The notes: a model not told the origin generated them from the letters alone. Positions 1-10,207 are shown, counted from the stretch's first letter. The stretch is DNA of 64,000 bases from Thermotoga sp. Mc24 (GCF_000784835.1 NZ_JSFH01000012.1:270346-334345); one strand, 5' to 3'. Numbers and translations: made by a program.

Positions 1-9
1 GCTGGTAAA

Positions 10-960
10 ATGAAAAGACTGACCTTCATTGCGATGTTTTTGATCTCTGTCCTTGCACTTTTCGCTGAAGAGGTAACGGTCGTACTGGACTGGTATCCCA
101 ACACGAACCACACGGGGCTCTACGTAGCCAAGGACCTTGGATACTACAGAGAAGAAGGGTTGGATGTGAAGATCGTTCAACCGTCTCGGTTGACAGCGGA
201 ACAGCTTGTAGCGAGTGGAAAAGCGGAATTTGGCGTGAGTTATCAGGAAGCGGTCACCCTCTCCAGAGGAGAAGGGATGCCCATCGTCTCCATAGCTGCC
301 ATCATCCAGCACAACACATCGGGTTTCGCTTGGCTGAAGGATGAAGGAATCAAAAGTGTGAAAGACTGGGAGGGTAAGAGATACGGAAGCTGGGGTTCTC
401 CTATAGAGAAGGCGACCATAGAATACATCATGAGAAAATACGGTGCAGATCCTTCAAAGGTGATTTTTGTGAACGTGGGACAGATGGATTTCTTTGCGGG
501 AACGCTGAACAATGTGTTCGATTTTGCCTGGATCTTCTACGGATGGGACGGTGTTGCCAGCAAGGTGAAAGGGATAGAGATAGAGTTCCTCCCGCTGAAG
601 GATATAGACGAAGTCTTTGACTACTACACGCCGGTTCTGATAACGAGCGAATCTCTCATAAAGCAAAATCCAGATCTCGTAAGAAGATTTTTGAGAGCCA
701 CGGCCAAGGGATACGAGTACGCAATACAGCACCCTGTGGAGGCAGCCAAAATACTCCTCAAATACGCTCCGGAACTGGATGAAAAGATCGTTGTAGAATC
801 TCAAAAGTACCTCGCAGGTCAGTACAAAGCGGACGCGGAAAAATGGGGCTACCAGAAAGAAGAAGTCTGGAGGAGATACGCGGAATGGCTTCACTCTATG
901 GGATTCCTGAAAGAGACGATAGACGTGACGAAGGCGTTCACAAACGAGTTCCTACCGTGA
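10..960 (+). CDS. thiY: Thiamine-precursor (HMP pyrimidine) ABC transporter binding protein, NMT1/THI5-like
   Basis: This is a 316-residue exported binding protein that should capture a thiamine pyrimidine precursor and pass it to a membrane permease. Residues 1-19 form a typical signal peptide (basic MKR, hydrophobic core, ending ALFA before EE). The family signature follows at once (VLDWYPNTNHTGLYVAKDLGYY region, about 24-45), as in NMT1/THI5-type proteins. The ATG lies 9 bases from the window edge, so the ribosome-binding site and any upstream permease or TPP riboswitch are not visible. The stop overlaps the GTG of the ATPase gene by four bases, which implies translational coupling. The exact ligand (formylaminopyrimidine, HMP or another) is inferred from the family only. 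Confidence 0.85.
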   Translation: MKRLTFIAMFLISVLALFAEEVTVVLDWYPNTNHTGLYVAKDLGYYREEGLDVKIVQPSRLTAEQLVASGKAEFGVSYQEAVTLSRGEGMPIVSIAAIIQHNTSGFAWLKDEGIKSVKDWEGKRYGSWGSPIEKATIEYIMRKYGADPSKVIFVNVGQMDFFAGTLNNVFDFAWIFYGWDGVASKVKGIEIEFLPLKDIDEVFDYYTPVLITSESLIKQNPDLVRRFLRATAKGYEYAIQHPVEAAKILLKYAPELDEKIVVESQKYLAGQYKADAEKWGYQKEEVWRRYAEWLHSMGFLKETIDVTKAFTNEFLP

Positions 961-1664
961 TAAAGGTATCCCACCTCACGGTTTGCTACGGAGAACTCAA
1001 AGCGGTGGAGGATCTCTCCTTGGAGGTTCAAAGGGGAGAGATCCTCTCCCTTGTGGGACCATCCGGATGTGGAAAGACCACCGTTGTGAAGGCTATTCTG
1101 GGATTGATTCCCTACGAGGGAAAGATAGAGATCTTCACATCTCGTCTCGGATACTGTCCTCAAAAGGATGTGCTGTTCGACTGGATGACCGCCTATGAGA
1201 ACGCCGTGCTCCCACTCGTTCTCAGAAAAGAACTGCCGCCATCAAACATAAAAGAATTGTTTGAACGATTCGGTCTTTCTGGCTTTGAAGAGAAAAGGCC
1301 GTACCAGCTGAGTGGCGGTATGAGGCAGAGACTGTCTCTTCTGAGGGCCGTTCTATCGGGCGAGGAGCTCCTCGTACTCGATGAACCTTTTTCTTCGGTA
1401 GATGCTTACACTCGAAAGAAACTCCAGATATGGCTTTCTGAGATCGTACACAGGATGAAAAGTACGGTCGTACTCATCACTCACGACGTGGAGGAAGCGG
1501 TCTTCCTTTCAGACAGAATATTGATCCTCTCCGATCGCCCCGCAAGGATTTTGAAGGAAATACGCGTGCCGTTTCCAAAGCCGAGAACCATAAAAACTTT
1601 TTCCGATCCTCGTTTCTCAGAAATAGAAGAAGAGGTGCTGGAGACTCTCATGAATCAACCCTGA
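957..1664 (+). CDS. thiZ: ABC transporter ATP-binding protein, thiamine-precursor type
   Basis: This 235-residue nucleotide-binding subunit should power the transporter whose binding protein is encoded just upstream. Walker A is GPSGCGKTT at residues 34-42, the signature LSGGM is at 118-122, Walker B LLVLDEP is at 138-144, and the switch histidine is H177 in ITHD. The GTG at 957 was chosen because it overlaps the upstream TGA and the protein begins exactly at the ABC-domain strand (IKVSHLTV). An in-frame ATG further upstream would lie deep inside the previous gene. The sequence resembles SsuB/TauB/ThiZ-type ATPases. The 3' end overlaps the convergent activase gene by 17 bases with no terminator between them. 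Confidence 0.85.
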   Translation: MIKVSHLTVCYGELKAVEDLSLEVQRGEILSLVGPSGCGKTTVVKAILGLIPYEGKIEIFTSRLGYCPQKDVLFDWMTAYENAVLPLVLRKELPPSNIKELFERFGLSGFEEKRPYQLSGGMRQRLSLLRAVLSGEELLVLDEPFSSVDAYTRKKLQIWLSEIVHRMKSTVVLITHDVEEAVFLSDRILILSDRPARILKEIRVPFPKPRTIKTFSDPRFSEIEEEVLETLMNQP

Positions 1665-4600
1665 TATTTTCAGGGAGAGTCTCTTCAGTTTCCTCCAGGG
1701 TGTTCTCCGTGTTCAGCAGACCGTTCAGGTAGTTTCTCAATCTTCTGACCTGGAACATGAACGCCTCCAGCTTGCTCTGTACCGTTGGTGTGAACGGATT
1801 CCCATCGGACTCTATGTGTATCACGGGAAGGTCTCCGAACTCGTCCAGTACTTTTCTCAAAACCCCTGTGGTCTTCTCTTTTTGTTCTTTCAAGCCTTTT
1901 TTCACAACCGCTTCCGCTATCCTGCTCGGCATGCAACCAAAGGGTCCTATTGAGATGATACCATCGTAGTGGTTTACGATCTCATGCAGGACGGTTCCTA
2001 TGGTGAGGATCGCTTCTCCGGTGAGCTTTGGATTCAGGTAGTCTTTCGCCGCGTCAACAATGGATTCTACATCCACCATATGAGACCTGTAAAAGCCGCT
2101 TTTTTCCAAGATTTTTTTCACTCTTCTCTCTACGTACCTTTTCACGAGGATCTCGATTCGCTTCTTCAGCCTGTCCACGCGGGTGGAATTCGGAGAGATC
2201 AACCTGTTGAGGTACAGATAATCCGTGTAATAGATCCACTCGTGGACCGGCGATATGTGCATGATGATCCTGTTCTTCTCCATCAAATTTTCGAGGTGCT
2301 TTCTGGAGAACTCGTCTCTTCTCACATAGATTTCTCCTGTAAGCAGCACCTTCGGCGCCTTTTCGTAATCCACGATCCTCTCAACACCCGAAAGTATCTC
2401 TGAGACTTCATCGAGTGTTTTGAAGAAGTCCCTAAGAGAATCGTTCGCAAGACTGTTCAATATCTTTTCCCTGCATCCTTCCAGGACTTTTCTTGCTTCC
2501 TCCTTGTCCCTCGCCAGCGTCATCACGGCGCGTTCCACGTCGAAGAACACATCAGAAACGACAATAGCCAACCATGCCCTGATTCTGAAAGCAATTCCAA
2601 GCCCCGCATAGGCATTTTCGGAATTCAACCCGAAGAGCGTCACATTTCTCACGTTGTTCCTATCGAGCCACAGGTTCATGAAGACACTGTACTGCCCGAA
2701 TCGGCATGGTCCCATCGTCTCCGGCATGAAATAAAGTATGATCTCGTCATCGGATGCTTTCTCTCTGATGTACTTTATGAGGCTTCCAAGAGTGAGTTGA
2801 AGAGGAAGACACTCCTTCGAAAGAGAGTTTCCCCTTCCGAGTTTGAACTCCTCGACATCCGGTGGAGGACACACGTCGGACCTGACACCGTAATACCTGA
2901 AAGCTGCAGAAAGACACTGAGACCCGAACTGACCCATCGACGGGAAAACAACTTTCACCCTTTCATCATTGAGTCGCAGTCTCCCTCCGTCCGGAGTGAT
3001 CACATAGAGGGTGTTTTTTTCCAAAATCGTTTGGGGTCTTTTCGCACTTTTTCTTTTTTCGTTCTTTCTCTGCAATCTGAGATAACTCTTAACAATGTCT
3101 ACGAAGGCTTCGATTCTCGTTTCTATGCCTGCGTCCGCTGTGTGACTGTCGAGCTCCAGAACGAGCGACGGTTTCTTCGCCATTATGTCTCTGAAGTAAG
3201 AGATGATGAAAGAGTCAGGACCACAGCTGAAGTTGGTGATGTAAACCCCAAAGAGTTTTGGATGCTTTTCGACGAATCGTGACGCTTTGAGAATCATCTC
3301 TCCCCACGACCAGTACATGTTTCTGTAGCCCTTTTCATCCTCGAAGGGTATGGAATCGAAGTTGATGATGGGAATTCCGCGGGTGGCGAATTTTTCGGGG
3401 ATTCCCATGTTCGCATCGGAAGAGAAGGCGTTGTAAGATCTTCCAAAGAGAACCACACCGAATTCCGACTCGTCAAGAATTTTCAGAAATTCATTCCACT
3501 GTTTCTTTATGAGACTAAACCTTTCGTTGAAAGCCTTCCAGGCCTTTTCAAAGGCTCGTTCCCCTTCCTCGCGTGATCTTCCAAGCCTTTCAGCCACTCT
3601 GAGAAATTCTTCCTTTTCATCACCGCGCGAGAAATCGAAATAGCCCGTCACGAGCTTTTCTTCCATTTCAGGAAACGCAGATGTGAGCCAGTCAACTTCA
3701 CTCTGAACAAAGGGACAGAAGACGTTGTAGTTCTCTGAATTTTCCACTTTGATTCCTCTCAACCTTGGAACGAATATCAGATCCGGATTCTTCGAGATCA
3801 GATCGTACATGTAGCCGTGGGAGAGTTCCACCGGGAAGCAGAATTCGGAGTTCATCATCTCCCAGCCGCGTCTGTCGGACTTTTCGGGAACCACAACGTC
3901 GAAACCGAGTTCTGTAAGGAAGGTGTAGAAAAGCGGGAAAAGGTTGTTCATCGCCAAAGATCTGCTCAAACCGATGGTCTTTGCTCCCTTCACTTCTCTC
4001 TCGAGGTGGAAAATGTATTTCTCCCTGTTTTTGACGAAGTTGTACTTTGTGCTGTCTATGTTGGCGTGTCTCAGCACGTTCTCGTACTTGTTGCAGGCAC
4101 CACCGAACGGGAACCGCTTTCCATCGATCTCTATGATCCTGATCTCACACTTTCTATCGCATTTTTCTTTCCCACCGGGACAGATGAACGTTCCTCTGTA
4201 TCTGACTTCTCTGGAGATCAATTCCTTCAGTTTGAACTCTTTCTTTTCCAGAAAACCGAGTTCAAGATTCTCTTTGGTGAGCAGAGCCACTCCGTAAGCG
4301 CCCATCAAACCCGGGTGCGGGGGAACAACTATGTTCTTTCCAACGAGAGCAGCCATGGCAACAGGCACCGCTTTGTTGTAGCAAACTCCGCCCTGCATGA
4401 AGATCTTCTTTCCTACAGGTCTGCTTCCTTTCACCCTGTTCAGGTAGTTCATACACACGGAGTACACAAGCCCGGCGCATATGTCTTCTTTAGAGATCCC
4501 TTCGTTCACCGCCGTCTTGACGTCGCTTCCTATGAAGGCCGCGCACTGATCGCTGAAGTTCGGAGGATTTTCGCCTTTCAGAGCGAGATCTCCGATCTCG

Positions 4601-5895
4601 GTGTAGTGGACTCCAAGGGACTCTCCCGCTGCCTCTTCGAGGAAAGATCCCGTCCCGGCCGAACAGGCTTCGTTCATCGCGTAATCCGCCGGAACCCCGT
4701 TCACCAGATAGGTGTACTTGGCATCTTGACCTCCTATCTCGAAGATCGTGTCCACCTCTGGATCGAAATGAGCGGCCGCTTTCGCGTGCGCCATTATCTC
4801 GTTGTACACGGCGTCGGTCTGAGAATACAGCCCAACGATCTTCCTCCCTGATCCCGTCACACCGAGTCCGATTATCTTCACTTTCGTCCCGTTGAGCTGC
4901 TCCAATATAGAGGAGTAGCACTGCCTTGCCGCTCTTATGGGATCTCCCAGAGTTCGAAGGTACACTCCCGCCAGGATGGCTTCATCATCGTATCTCATCA
5001 GCACCGCTTTCGTTGTGGTGGATCCAACGTCTATTCCCAGCACACACACATCCCCATCTCTTGCCTGCTGGAACGGCATTTCTTTGAACTCGACCATGTG
5101 CAGGTACTTTTTGAGAGGCTCGTGAGTGGGAAAACTGGTAATTTCTTCTTTTTTGATCGTGAAGGTCTTTTTCGATACCACTCCGTTCAGCTTTCCCCAC
5201 AGGTAAGCCCCGTAGGCTTCGAAGAACAGCGCTTCTTCCGGAACGATCACTTCCAGAACTCTTTCCAGGTGCTTCAACATGAGCCTGTTTCTCGTCGTTC
5301 CACCGACAAGGAGGATCTTCTTAACTCCTGCCTTGTGAGCCAGTTCCACTATCTTGTCGGCCATCACCTTTCCAAGACCGTTCAGAACGAGTTCCTTTGG
5401 AACCCCTTTGTTCAGCGCGTGGGTGCAATCACTCTTGCAGAAAACGGTACACCTCGAGGAGAGTTCATAGTACTCTTCCGTCTCGACACTGTTGGCTTCC
5501 TCAAGAGATATTCCCATCCTCTGAAGCTGCTGAAGGAAGAATTCTCCCGTTCCCGAGGCGCACTTGCTACCCGTGTATATGCCGGTTATGATTCCCTTAT
5601 CGTTCACTCTGTAGAGAATGGTGTTCTCCCCACCGGCACTGACAACGGCTTCGACCTTTCCGTATTTTTTCATGAGATGCCTGTAGGCGATTTCCGTTGC
5701 CTCCGCTTCGGATATCTGAGGCAGATCTATTATTTCTCTTGTCTTTCGACCTGTGATGACCACGGGCCCTTCATCGAGAAAAGCGGGGATCATCATGGAA
5801 AGCAGAGCGAGGGGATCTCCGTTGTGAGGAAGATTTCCTTTCTCCCTTTCACTGTAGAATGAAACACTCGAGGAACCGATGCACACTCCGGTCAT
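1648..5895 (-). CDS. Giant 2-hydroxyacyl-CoA dehydratase activase-like protein (two BadF/HgdC ATPase domains plus DUF2229 region)
   Basis: This 1415-residue cytoplasmic protein belongs to the family in which an ATP-dependent [4Fe-4S] activase is fused to dehydratase-like domains. The first ASKHA/BadF-like domain covers about 1-240: it has an SGTGEFF loop at 114-120 and cysteines C149, C153 and C157, but lacks the usual N-terminal phosphate-binding motif. The second begins with an intact GIDVGSTTTK at 287-296, followed by an ACSAGTGSFLEEA loop and a SDQCAAFIGSD stretch, the places where HgdC-type activases bind a cluster between subunits. A cysteine-rich CPGGKEKCDRKC segment then leads into the DUF2229 and 2-hydroxyglutaryl-CoA dehydratase-like region. 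The start ATG has a good AGAGGTGA site and a promoter upstream (5919-5947). No separate dehydratase gene is visible. The substrate is unknown. Confidence 0.8.
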   Translation of the reverse strand: MTGVCIGSSSVSFYSEREKGNLPHNGDPLALLSMMIPAFLDEGPVVITGRKTREIIDLPQISEAEATEIAYRHLMKKYGKVEAVVSAGGENTILYRVNDKGIITGIYTGSKCASGTGEFFLQQLQRMGISLEEANSVETEEYYELSSRCTVFCKSDCTHALNKGVPKELVLNGLGKVMADKIVELAHKAGVKKILLVGGTTRNRLMLKHLERVLEVIVPEEALFFEAYGAYLWGKLNGVVSKKTFTIKKEEITSFPTHEPLKKYLHMVEFKEMPFQQARDGDVCVLGIDVGSTTTKAVLMRYDDEAILAGVYLRTLGDPIRAARQCYSSILEQLNGTKVKIIGLGVTGSGRKIVGLYSQTDAVYNEIMAHAKAAAHFDPEVDTIFEIGGQDAKYTYLVNGVPADYAMNEACSAGTGSFLEEAAGESLGVHYTEIGDLALKGENPPNFSDQCAAFIGSDVKTAVNEGISKEDICAGLVYSVCMNYLNRVKGSRPVGKKIFMQGGVCYNKAVPVAMAALVGKNIVVPPHPGLMGAYGVALLTKENLELGFLEKKEFKLKELISREVRYRGTFICPGGKEKCDRKCEIRIIEIDGKRFPFGGACNKYENVLRHANIDSTKYNFVKNREKYIFHLEREVKGAKTIGLSRSLAMNNLFPLFYTFLTELGFDVVVPEKSDRRGWEMMNSEFCFPVELSHGYMYDLISKNPDLIFVPRLRGIKVENSENYNVFCPFVQSEVDWLTSAFPEMEEKLVTGYFDFSRGDEKEEFLRVAERLGRSREEGERAFEKAWKAFNERFSLIKKQWNEFLKILDESEFGVVLFGRSYNAFSSDANMGIPEKFATRGIPIINFDSIPFEDEKGYRNMYWSWGEMILKASRFVEKHPKLFGVYITNFSCGPDSFIISYFRDIMAKKPSLVLELDSHTADAGIETRIEAFVDIVKSYLRLQRKNEKRKSAKRPQTILEKNTLYVITPDGGRLRLNDERVKVVFPSMGQFGSQCLSAAFRYYGVRSDVCPPPDVEEFKLGRGNSLSKECLPLQLTLGSLIKYIREKASDDEIILYFMPETMGPCRFGQYSVFMNLWLDRNNVRNVTLFGLNSENAYAGLGIAFRIRAWLAIVVSDVFFDVERAVMTLARDKEEARKVLEGCREKILNSLANDSLRDFFKTLDEVSEILSGVERIVDYEKAPKVLLTGEIYVRRDEFSRKHLENLMEKNRIIMHISPVHEWIYYTDYLYLNRLISPNSTRVDRLKKRIEILVKRYVERRVKKILEKSGFYRSHMVDVESIVDAAKDYLNPKLTGEAILTIGTVLHEIVNHYDGIISIGPFGCMPSRIAEAVVKKGLKEQKEKTTGVLRKVLDEFGDLPVIHIESDGNPFTPTVQSKLEAFMFQVRRLRNYLNGLLNTENTLEETEETLPENIRVDS

Positions 5896-5918
5896 TTCAC
5901 ATCACCTCTTTGTTGAAT

Positions 5919-5947
5919 ATTTTAACACCTAACGTTCGCAGTCTCAA
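5919..5947 (-). promoter_or_regulatory. Promoter of the activase-like gene
   Basis: Read on the minus strand, TTGAGA (5947-5942) and TAAAAT (5924-5919) are separated by exactly 17 bases, about 25 bases upstream of the activase ATG. It is back to back with the tRNA-Lys promoter. Confidence 0.65.
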
Positions 5948-5955
5948 CTCACCTC

Positions 5956-5984
5956 TTGAAATCCTCTCCACTCTGTGATATCAT
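5956..5984 (+). promoter_or_regulatory. Promoter of the tRNA-Lys-Leu-Gly cluster
   Basis: TTGAAA (5956-5961) and TATCAT (5979-5984) have a 17-base spacer. The expected start is only a few bases before the 5' end of tRNA-Lys, typical for stable RNA promoters. Confidence 0.7.
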
Positions 5985-5994
5985 TTGTACCGGC

Positions 5995-6070
5995 GACCCG
6001 GTAGCTCAGCAGGCAGAGCACCTGACTTTTAATCAGGGGGTCGTGGGTTCGAATCCCACCCGGGTCACCA
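5995..6070 (+). tRNA. tRNA-Lys (TTT)
   Basis: A cloverleaf of 76 nt with acceptor GACCCGG/CCGGGTC, anticodon loop CTTTTAA (anticodon TTT), T-loop TTCGAAT and an encoded CCA. It is the first gene of a three-tRNA cluster. Confidence 0.97.
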
Positions 6071-6075
6071 GCGGT

Positions 6076-6162
6076 GCGAGAGTGGCGGAACTGGCAGACG
6101 CGCTGGACTTAGAATCCAGTGGGCTGAAGCCCGTGTGGGTTCAAGTCCCACCTCTCGCACCA
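6076..6162 (+). tRNA. tRNA-Leu (TAG)
   Basis: A class II tRNA of 87 nt with a long variable arm. Acceptor GCGAGAG pairs with CTCTCGC, the anticodon loop is CTTAGAA (anticodon TAG), and CCA is encoded. It starts six bases after tRNA-Lys. Confidence 0.96.
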
Positions 6163-6173
6163 GGATAGAGCAG

Positions 6174-6248
6174 GCGGGTGTAGCTCAGTGGTAGAGCACC
6201 AGCTTGCCAAGCTGGGGGTCGCGGGTTCGAATCCCGTCGCCCGCTCCA
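6174..6248 (+). tRNA. tRNA-Gly (GCC)
   Basis: Acceptor GCGGGTG/CGCCCGC contains one G-T pair. The anticodon loop TTGCCAA gives anticodon GCC, the discriminator is T and CCA is encoded. It is the last tRNA of the cluster and is followed by an intrinsic terminator. Confidence 0.97.
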
Positions 6249-6256
6249 GACAAGAA

Positions 6257-6290
6257 AGAAGGGGAAATCTCCCCTTCTTCTTTTTCTTTA
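6257..6290 (+). terminator. Intrinsic terminator after the tRNA-Lys-Leu-Gly cluster
   Basis: The inverted repeat AGAAGGGGA / TCCCCTTCT with loop AATC is followed by a T-rich run. It lies just before the ribosome-binding site of the DUF401 gene (6297-6302), so it also stands in the leader of that gene. Confidence 0.8.
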
Positions 6291-6311
6291 CGTCGTGGAG
6301 GTAGAAGAGTC

Positions 6312-7460
6312 TTGAACACTCTGTCAGTGTTGTTATCCCTTTTCACAGTCATTGTTGTGCAGAGAGTTTTCAAAAAACTTTCCATTTCTCTGCTCTCTGG
6401 TGTCATCGTGATGATTCTCTCTCTCAAGGTGAGAAACATTCCGGAAATTCTTTCCTGGACGATCTCTTCAGATTCCTTCTGGTCACTCATTGCGACGGTT
6501 TTTCTGATATACCTTCTTTCAGGAATGATGGAAAATTCAGGTGATTACAACCGCTTTTCCGAGGAAATGCGAACTATCTTTTCGAAGAACGTGGATTCGT
6601 TCGTCCCCGCTCTCATAGGTCTCATGCCGATGCCCGGCGGAGCTCTCTTCACAGCTCCCATAGTGAAGAATTCACTTCCCGAAGAGAATCCGCTGAAACT
6701 CGCCGTCAAGAACTACTGGTTCAGACACACGATAGAATTCTTCTGGCCCATATATCCAGCTGTGGTGCTCGTCTCTGAACTCTCCGGGATCCATCCGGGA
6801 AAGGTTTCTCTGACTCTCTTTCCTGTGTTTGCCATAGCCTTTCTTCTGGGATGGTTTTTTTTCAATGGAAAGCAACTTCCCCGTCTCTCTAAACCCAGAT
6901 CTTTCTTCAATCTTCTTCCACTGATACCCGTTCTGGGAACGGGTGTTCTCATACTTATTTTCAAAGTTCCAGGATGGTTCGCACTTCTTTTGAGCACATC
7001 GGGTTATGCGGTATTCAGGAGAAGATACCTTCTAAAGACTCTGAAGCAGGTTTTCAATAAGTGGGATGTTTTTCTCGTCCTTTTTCTTGTTTACATCTAC
7101 AAGGTCATAGTTGAACACTCCGGCGTGGGTGAAGGCATCGCGGCTGAATTTGTCAGATGGAATCTTTCTCCCTGGATCCTTCTCATCTTTTTACCTCTCG
7201 TGTCGGGAATCTCCACGGGTATCACACAGGCAGCCGTCGGTATTTCTCTTCCTGTTTTGATGGAGGTGTTCAGCAGCAAGTACGCCGTGTACACCTACAT
7301 GTTCGCTGTGGGTGGTGTCATACTGTCTCCGGTTCATCTGTGCGTCGTGCTGTCTGCGAAATTCTTCGAGGTAGAGGTGTTCGACATTCTAAAGAAGGTG
7401 TTCCTCCCACTGGTGCTGACTCTGATCCTCGGCGCCCTCGTTTTGGGGGTGATCCTGTGA
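6312..7460 (+). CDS. DUF401 family integral membrane protein
   Basis: This 382-residue, very hydrophobic protein has roughly ten predicted membrane segments. It matches the DUF401 family as I know it, a group of transporter-like proteins of unknown substrate. Conserved-looking features are the [17 protein letters not shown] loop and the [18 protein letters not shown] segment near the C-terminus, both glycine/proline-rich hairpins typical of transporters. The TTG at 6312 was chosen because GGAGGT ends nine bases before it; longer versions would read through the tRNA-Gly gene and terminator. The stop overlaps the uvrA GTG. No clear promoter is visible between the tRNA terminator and this gene, so transcription may depend on readthrough. 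The function is unknown. Confidence 0.7.
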   Translation: MNTLSVLLSLFTVIVVQRVFKKLSISLLSGVIVMILSLKVRNIPEILSWTISSDSFWSLIATVFLIYLLSGMMENSGDYNRFSEEMRTIFSKNVDSFVPALIGLMPMPGGALFTAPIVKNSLPEENPLKLAVKNYWFRHTIEFFWPIYPAVVLVSELSGIHPGKVSLTLFPVFAIAFLLGWFFFNGKQLPRLSKPRSFFNLLPLIPVLGTGVLILIFKVPGWFALLLSTSGYAVFRRRYLLKTLKQVFNKWDVFLVLFLVYIYKVIVEHSGVGEGIAAEFVRWNLSPWILLIFLPLVSGISTGITQAAVGISLPVLMEVFSSKYAVYTYMFAVGGVILSPVHLCVVLSAKFFEVEVFDILKKVFLPLVLTLILGALVLGVIL

Positions 7461-10207
7461 ACGAAATCGTGGTGAAAGGAGCAAGAATTCACAATCTGAA
7501 AAACATAACCGTGAGGATTCCAAAGAACAGGCTTGTTGTCATAACGGGAGTTTCAGGATCGGGGAAGTCTTCACTCGCCATGGACACGATATACGCCGAA
7601 GGGCAGAGAAGATATCTGGAGTCACTTTCTACGTATGCGAGACAGTTCCTCGGCAACCTGAAAAAACCCGATGTTGACGAGATAGAAGGGCTTTCCCCCG
7701 CCATAGCCATAGATCAGAAAACCGTCTCTCACAATCCCAGATCGACCGTTGGAACGGTGACGGAAATTTACGATTACCTGAGGGTGCTCTACGCGAGGAT
7801 AGGAAAAGCCCACTGCCCTGAGTGCGGAAGGCCTCTCGAGAAAAAGAGCATCGATGAGATCCTTCAGGATTTGTTCAATTCTTTCAAAGAGGGGAGTCGA
7901 ATCTACATACTCGCACCAGTTGCGACGGAGAAGAAAGGAACATTCAAAAAAGAGATCGAAGAGTTCATCTCCAAAGGATTCGCGAGAATAGAAATAGACG
8001 GCGAGATTTACAGGCTCGAGGAAGTGCCGGAACTCGACAAGAACAAACGACACACTGTGAAGCTGGTGGTCGATAGGTTGATCCTTGAAACCAGAAACGA
8101 ACACAGGATACTGGACAGTCTCGAGCTAGCAATGAGGGAAGGAAAAGGATTCGTCGAGATCAGAAACGTCGACACCGGAGAATGCAAGATCTTCAGCGAA
8201 AACCTCATGTGCCCGGTGTGTGGTATCGGGTTTCCAGAGATCACACCAAAGCTGTTTTCTTTCAACAGTCCGTACGGTGCGTGTCCGAACTGTCACGGCC
8301 TCGGCTTCACATTTGAGGTGGATCCATCCCTCGTGATAGACGAAGAGAAGAGCGTTCTCGAAGGTGCGATCATTCCGTACAGATGGGACAGAAGGCTCTC
8401 GAGATGGGTCGCAAGGGAGATAGAAAAGCGAGGTGTTTCCCCTCACCTTCCCTTCAAAGATCTGCCTGAAGATGTGAAAGAGTTCATCTTGTACGGAGAT
8501 GATCGTTTCGAAGGAGTGGTTCCAAAAGTTCAGAGGTGGCACAGAGAAACGGAATCTCCCGAGATGAAGGAGTGGCTGGAAAAGAACTTCATCGTACAGA
8601 GAACCTGCTCCGTCTGCGGTGGGAAAAGACTGAACAGGGAAGCCCTCTCTGTGAAGATAAACGGTTTGAACATACACGAGTTCACCGAGCTTTCTATCTC
8701 AGAAGAACTCGAATTTTTGAAGAATCTGAATCTCACCGAAAGAGAGCGAGAAATCGTGGGAGAACTCCTGAAGGAAATAGAAAAAAGGCTCGAATTCCTC
8801 GTGGACGTTGGACTCGAATATCTCACTCTCTCCAGATCCGCCACCACACTCTCTGGAGGAGAATCTCAGAGAATAAGGCTCGCAACACAGATAGGTTCGG
8901 GTCTCACGGGAGTCATCTACGTTCTGGACGAGCCGACTATTGGACTCCACCCAAGGGACACAGAGCGACTGATAAAAACCCTCAAAAAGCTCAGAGATCT
9001 TGGAAACACGGTGATAGTGGTGGAACACGATGAGGAAGTGATCAGGAACGCTGACCACATCATAGACATCGGACCGGGCGGGGGAACGAACGGTGGTCGG
9101 GTCGTCTTCCAGGGTACCGTGGATGAACTTTTGAAAAATCCAGACAGCTCTCTGACGGGTGAATACCTCTCGGGGAAAAGAAAGATCGCAGTAAACAAAA
9201 CGAGGCGGCTTCCTTACGCGTCTTTGAAGATCAAAGGCGTTCGTCACAACAATCTGAAGAACATAGACGTTGAGATTCCCCTCGGTGTCTTCGTCTGTGT
9301 CACGGGAGTGTCGGGATCTGGAAAATCTTCCCTCGTCATGGAAACGCTCTACCCGGCGTTGATGAATCTCCTTCACAAAACCAAACTTCCCGCTGGAGAA
9401 TTCGATTCGATCGAAGGACACGAGAACATCGACAAGGTGATCGCGATAGATCAATCTCCCATTGGAAGAACACCGAGGAGCAACCCGGCTACCTACACCA
9501 AGGTGTTCGACGAAATAAGAAGCCTCTTTGCCATGACCCCCGCTGCTAAGGCACGTGGTTACACCAAGAGCAGATTCAGCTTCAATCTGAAGGGAGGAAG
9601 ATGTGAAGCCTGTCAGGGTCAGGGTTACGTGAAGATAGAAATGCTCTTCCTTCCCGATGTGTACGTGGAGTGCGATGTTTGCAAGGGAAAGAGATACAAC
9701 AGAGAAACACTCGAGATAACCTACAAAGGAAAAAACATTTCTGATATACTCGATATGACGGTGGATGAAGCGCTGGAGTTCTTCAAGAACATACCCTCTA
9801 TAAAGAGAACGCTTCAGGTTTTGCACGATGTGGGCTTGGGATACGTGAAACTCGGGCAACCAGCCACCACCCTCTCCGGGGGTGAGGCGCAGAGAATCAA
9901 ACTCGCCTCTGAGTTGAGAAAAAGAGATACGGGAAGAACCCTCTACATACTCGACGAGCCAACTGTTGGACTTCACTTTGAAGACGTGAGAAAACTCGTG
10001 GAAGTTCTCCACAGGCTGGTAGATAGAGGAAACACCGTAATCGTGATAGAACACAATCTCGATGTCATAAAAAACGCAGACCACATCATAGATCTCGGTC
10101 CTGAAGGTGGAAAAGAAGGTGGCTACATAGTTGCAACGGGAACACCAGAGGAAATAGCAAAGAATCCTCACTCTTACACCGGAAGATTCTTGAAGAACGT
10201 GTTATAA
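7457..10207 (+). CDS. uvrA: Excinuclease ABC subunit A
   Basis: This 916-residue ATPase is the damage-recognition subunit of nucleotide excision repair and works with UvrB. It has two ABC modules: Walker [10 protein letters not shown] at 31-39 and again at 617-625, each with an LSGGE signature ([20 protein letters not shown]) and a YILDEPT or YVLDEPT Walker B. Zinc-binding CxxC pairs are visible (CPECG; CPVCG with CPNCHG; CEACQG with CDVCKG). The GTG at 7457 overlaps the DUF401 stop and the protein starts at the conserved [15 protein letters not shown]. The length is normal for the family. It sits in a tight run with secG and tyrS. Confidence 0.97.
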   Translation: MNEIVVKGARIHNLKNITVRIPKNRLVVITGVSGSGKSSLAMDTIYAEGQRRYLESLSTYARQFLGNLKKPDVDEIEGLSPAIAIDQKTVSHNPRSTVGTVTEIYDYLRVLYARIGKAHCPECGRPLEKKSIDEILQDLFNSFKEGSRIYILAPVATEKKGTFKKEIEEFISKGFARIEIDGEIYRLEEVPELDKNKRHTVKLVVDRLILETRNEHRILDSLELAMREGKGFVEIRNVDTGECKIFSENLMCPVCGIGFPEITPKLFSFNSPYGACPNCHGLGFTFEVDPSLVIDEEKSVLEGAIIPYRWDRRLSRWVAREIEKRGVSPHLPFKDLPEDVKEFILYGDDRFEGVVPKVQRWHRETESPEMKEWLEKNFIVQRTCSVCGGKRLNREALSVKINGLNIHEFTELSISEELEFLKNLNLTEREREIVGELLKEIEKRLEFLVDVGLEYLTLSRSATTLSGGESQRIRLATQIGSGLTGVIYVLDEPTIGLHPRDTERLIKTLKKLRDLGNTVIVVEHDEEVIRNADHIIDIGPGGGTNGGRVVFQGTVDELLKNPDSSLTGEYLSGKRKIAVNKTRRLPYASLKIKGVRHNNLKNIDVEIPLGVFVCVTGVSGSGKSSLVMETLYPALMNLLHKTKLPAGEFDSIEGHENIDKVIAIDQSPIGRTPRSNPATYTKVFDEIRSLFAMTPAAKARGYTKSRFSFNLKGGRCEACQGQGYVKIEMLFLPDVYVECDVCKGKRYNRETLEITYKGKNISDILDMTVDEALEFFKNIPSIKRTLQVLHDVGLGYVKLGQPATTLSGGEAQRIKLASELRKRDTGRTLYILDEPTVGLHFEDVRKLVEVLHRLVDRGNTVIVIEHNLDVIKNADHIIDLGPEGGKEGGYIVATGTPEEIAKNPHSYTGRFLKNVL

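Noticed and set aside
5956..6168. 70-residue plus-strand frame reading VAQQAEHLTFNQGVVGSNP
   Set aside because: This is the well-known false translation of tRNA genes (here tRNA-Lys and tRNA-Leu).
8699..10171. 490-residue open frame on the minus strand inside uvrA
   Set aside because: It is fully antisense to a well-conserved gene, has no ribosome-binding site and its product looks like random codon-shadow sequence. Long antisense frames recur throughout this genome because of its codon use.
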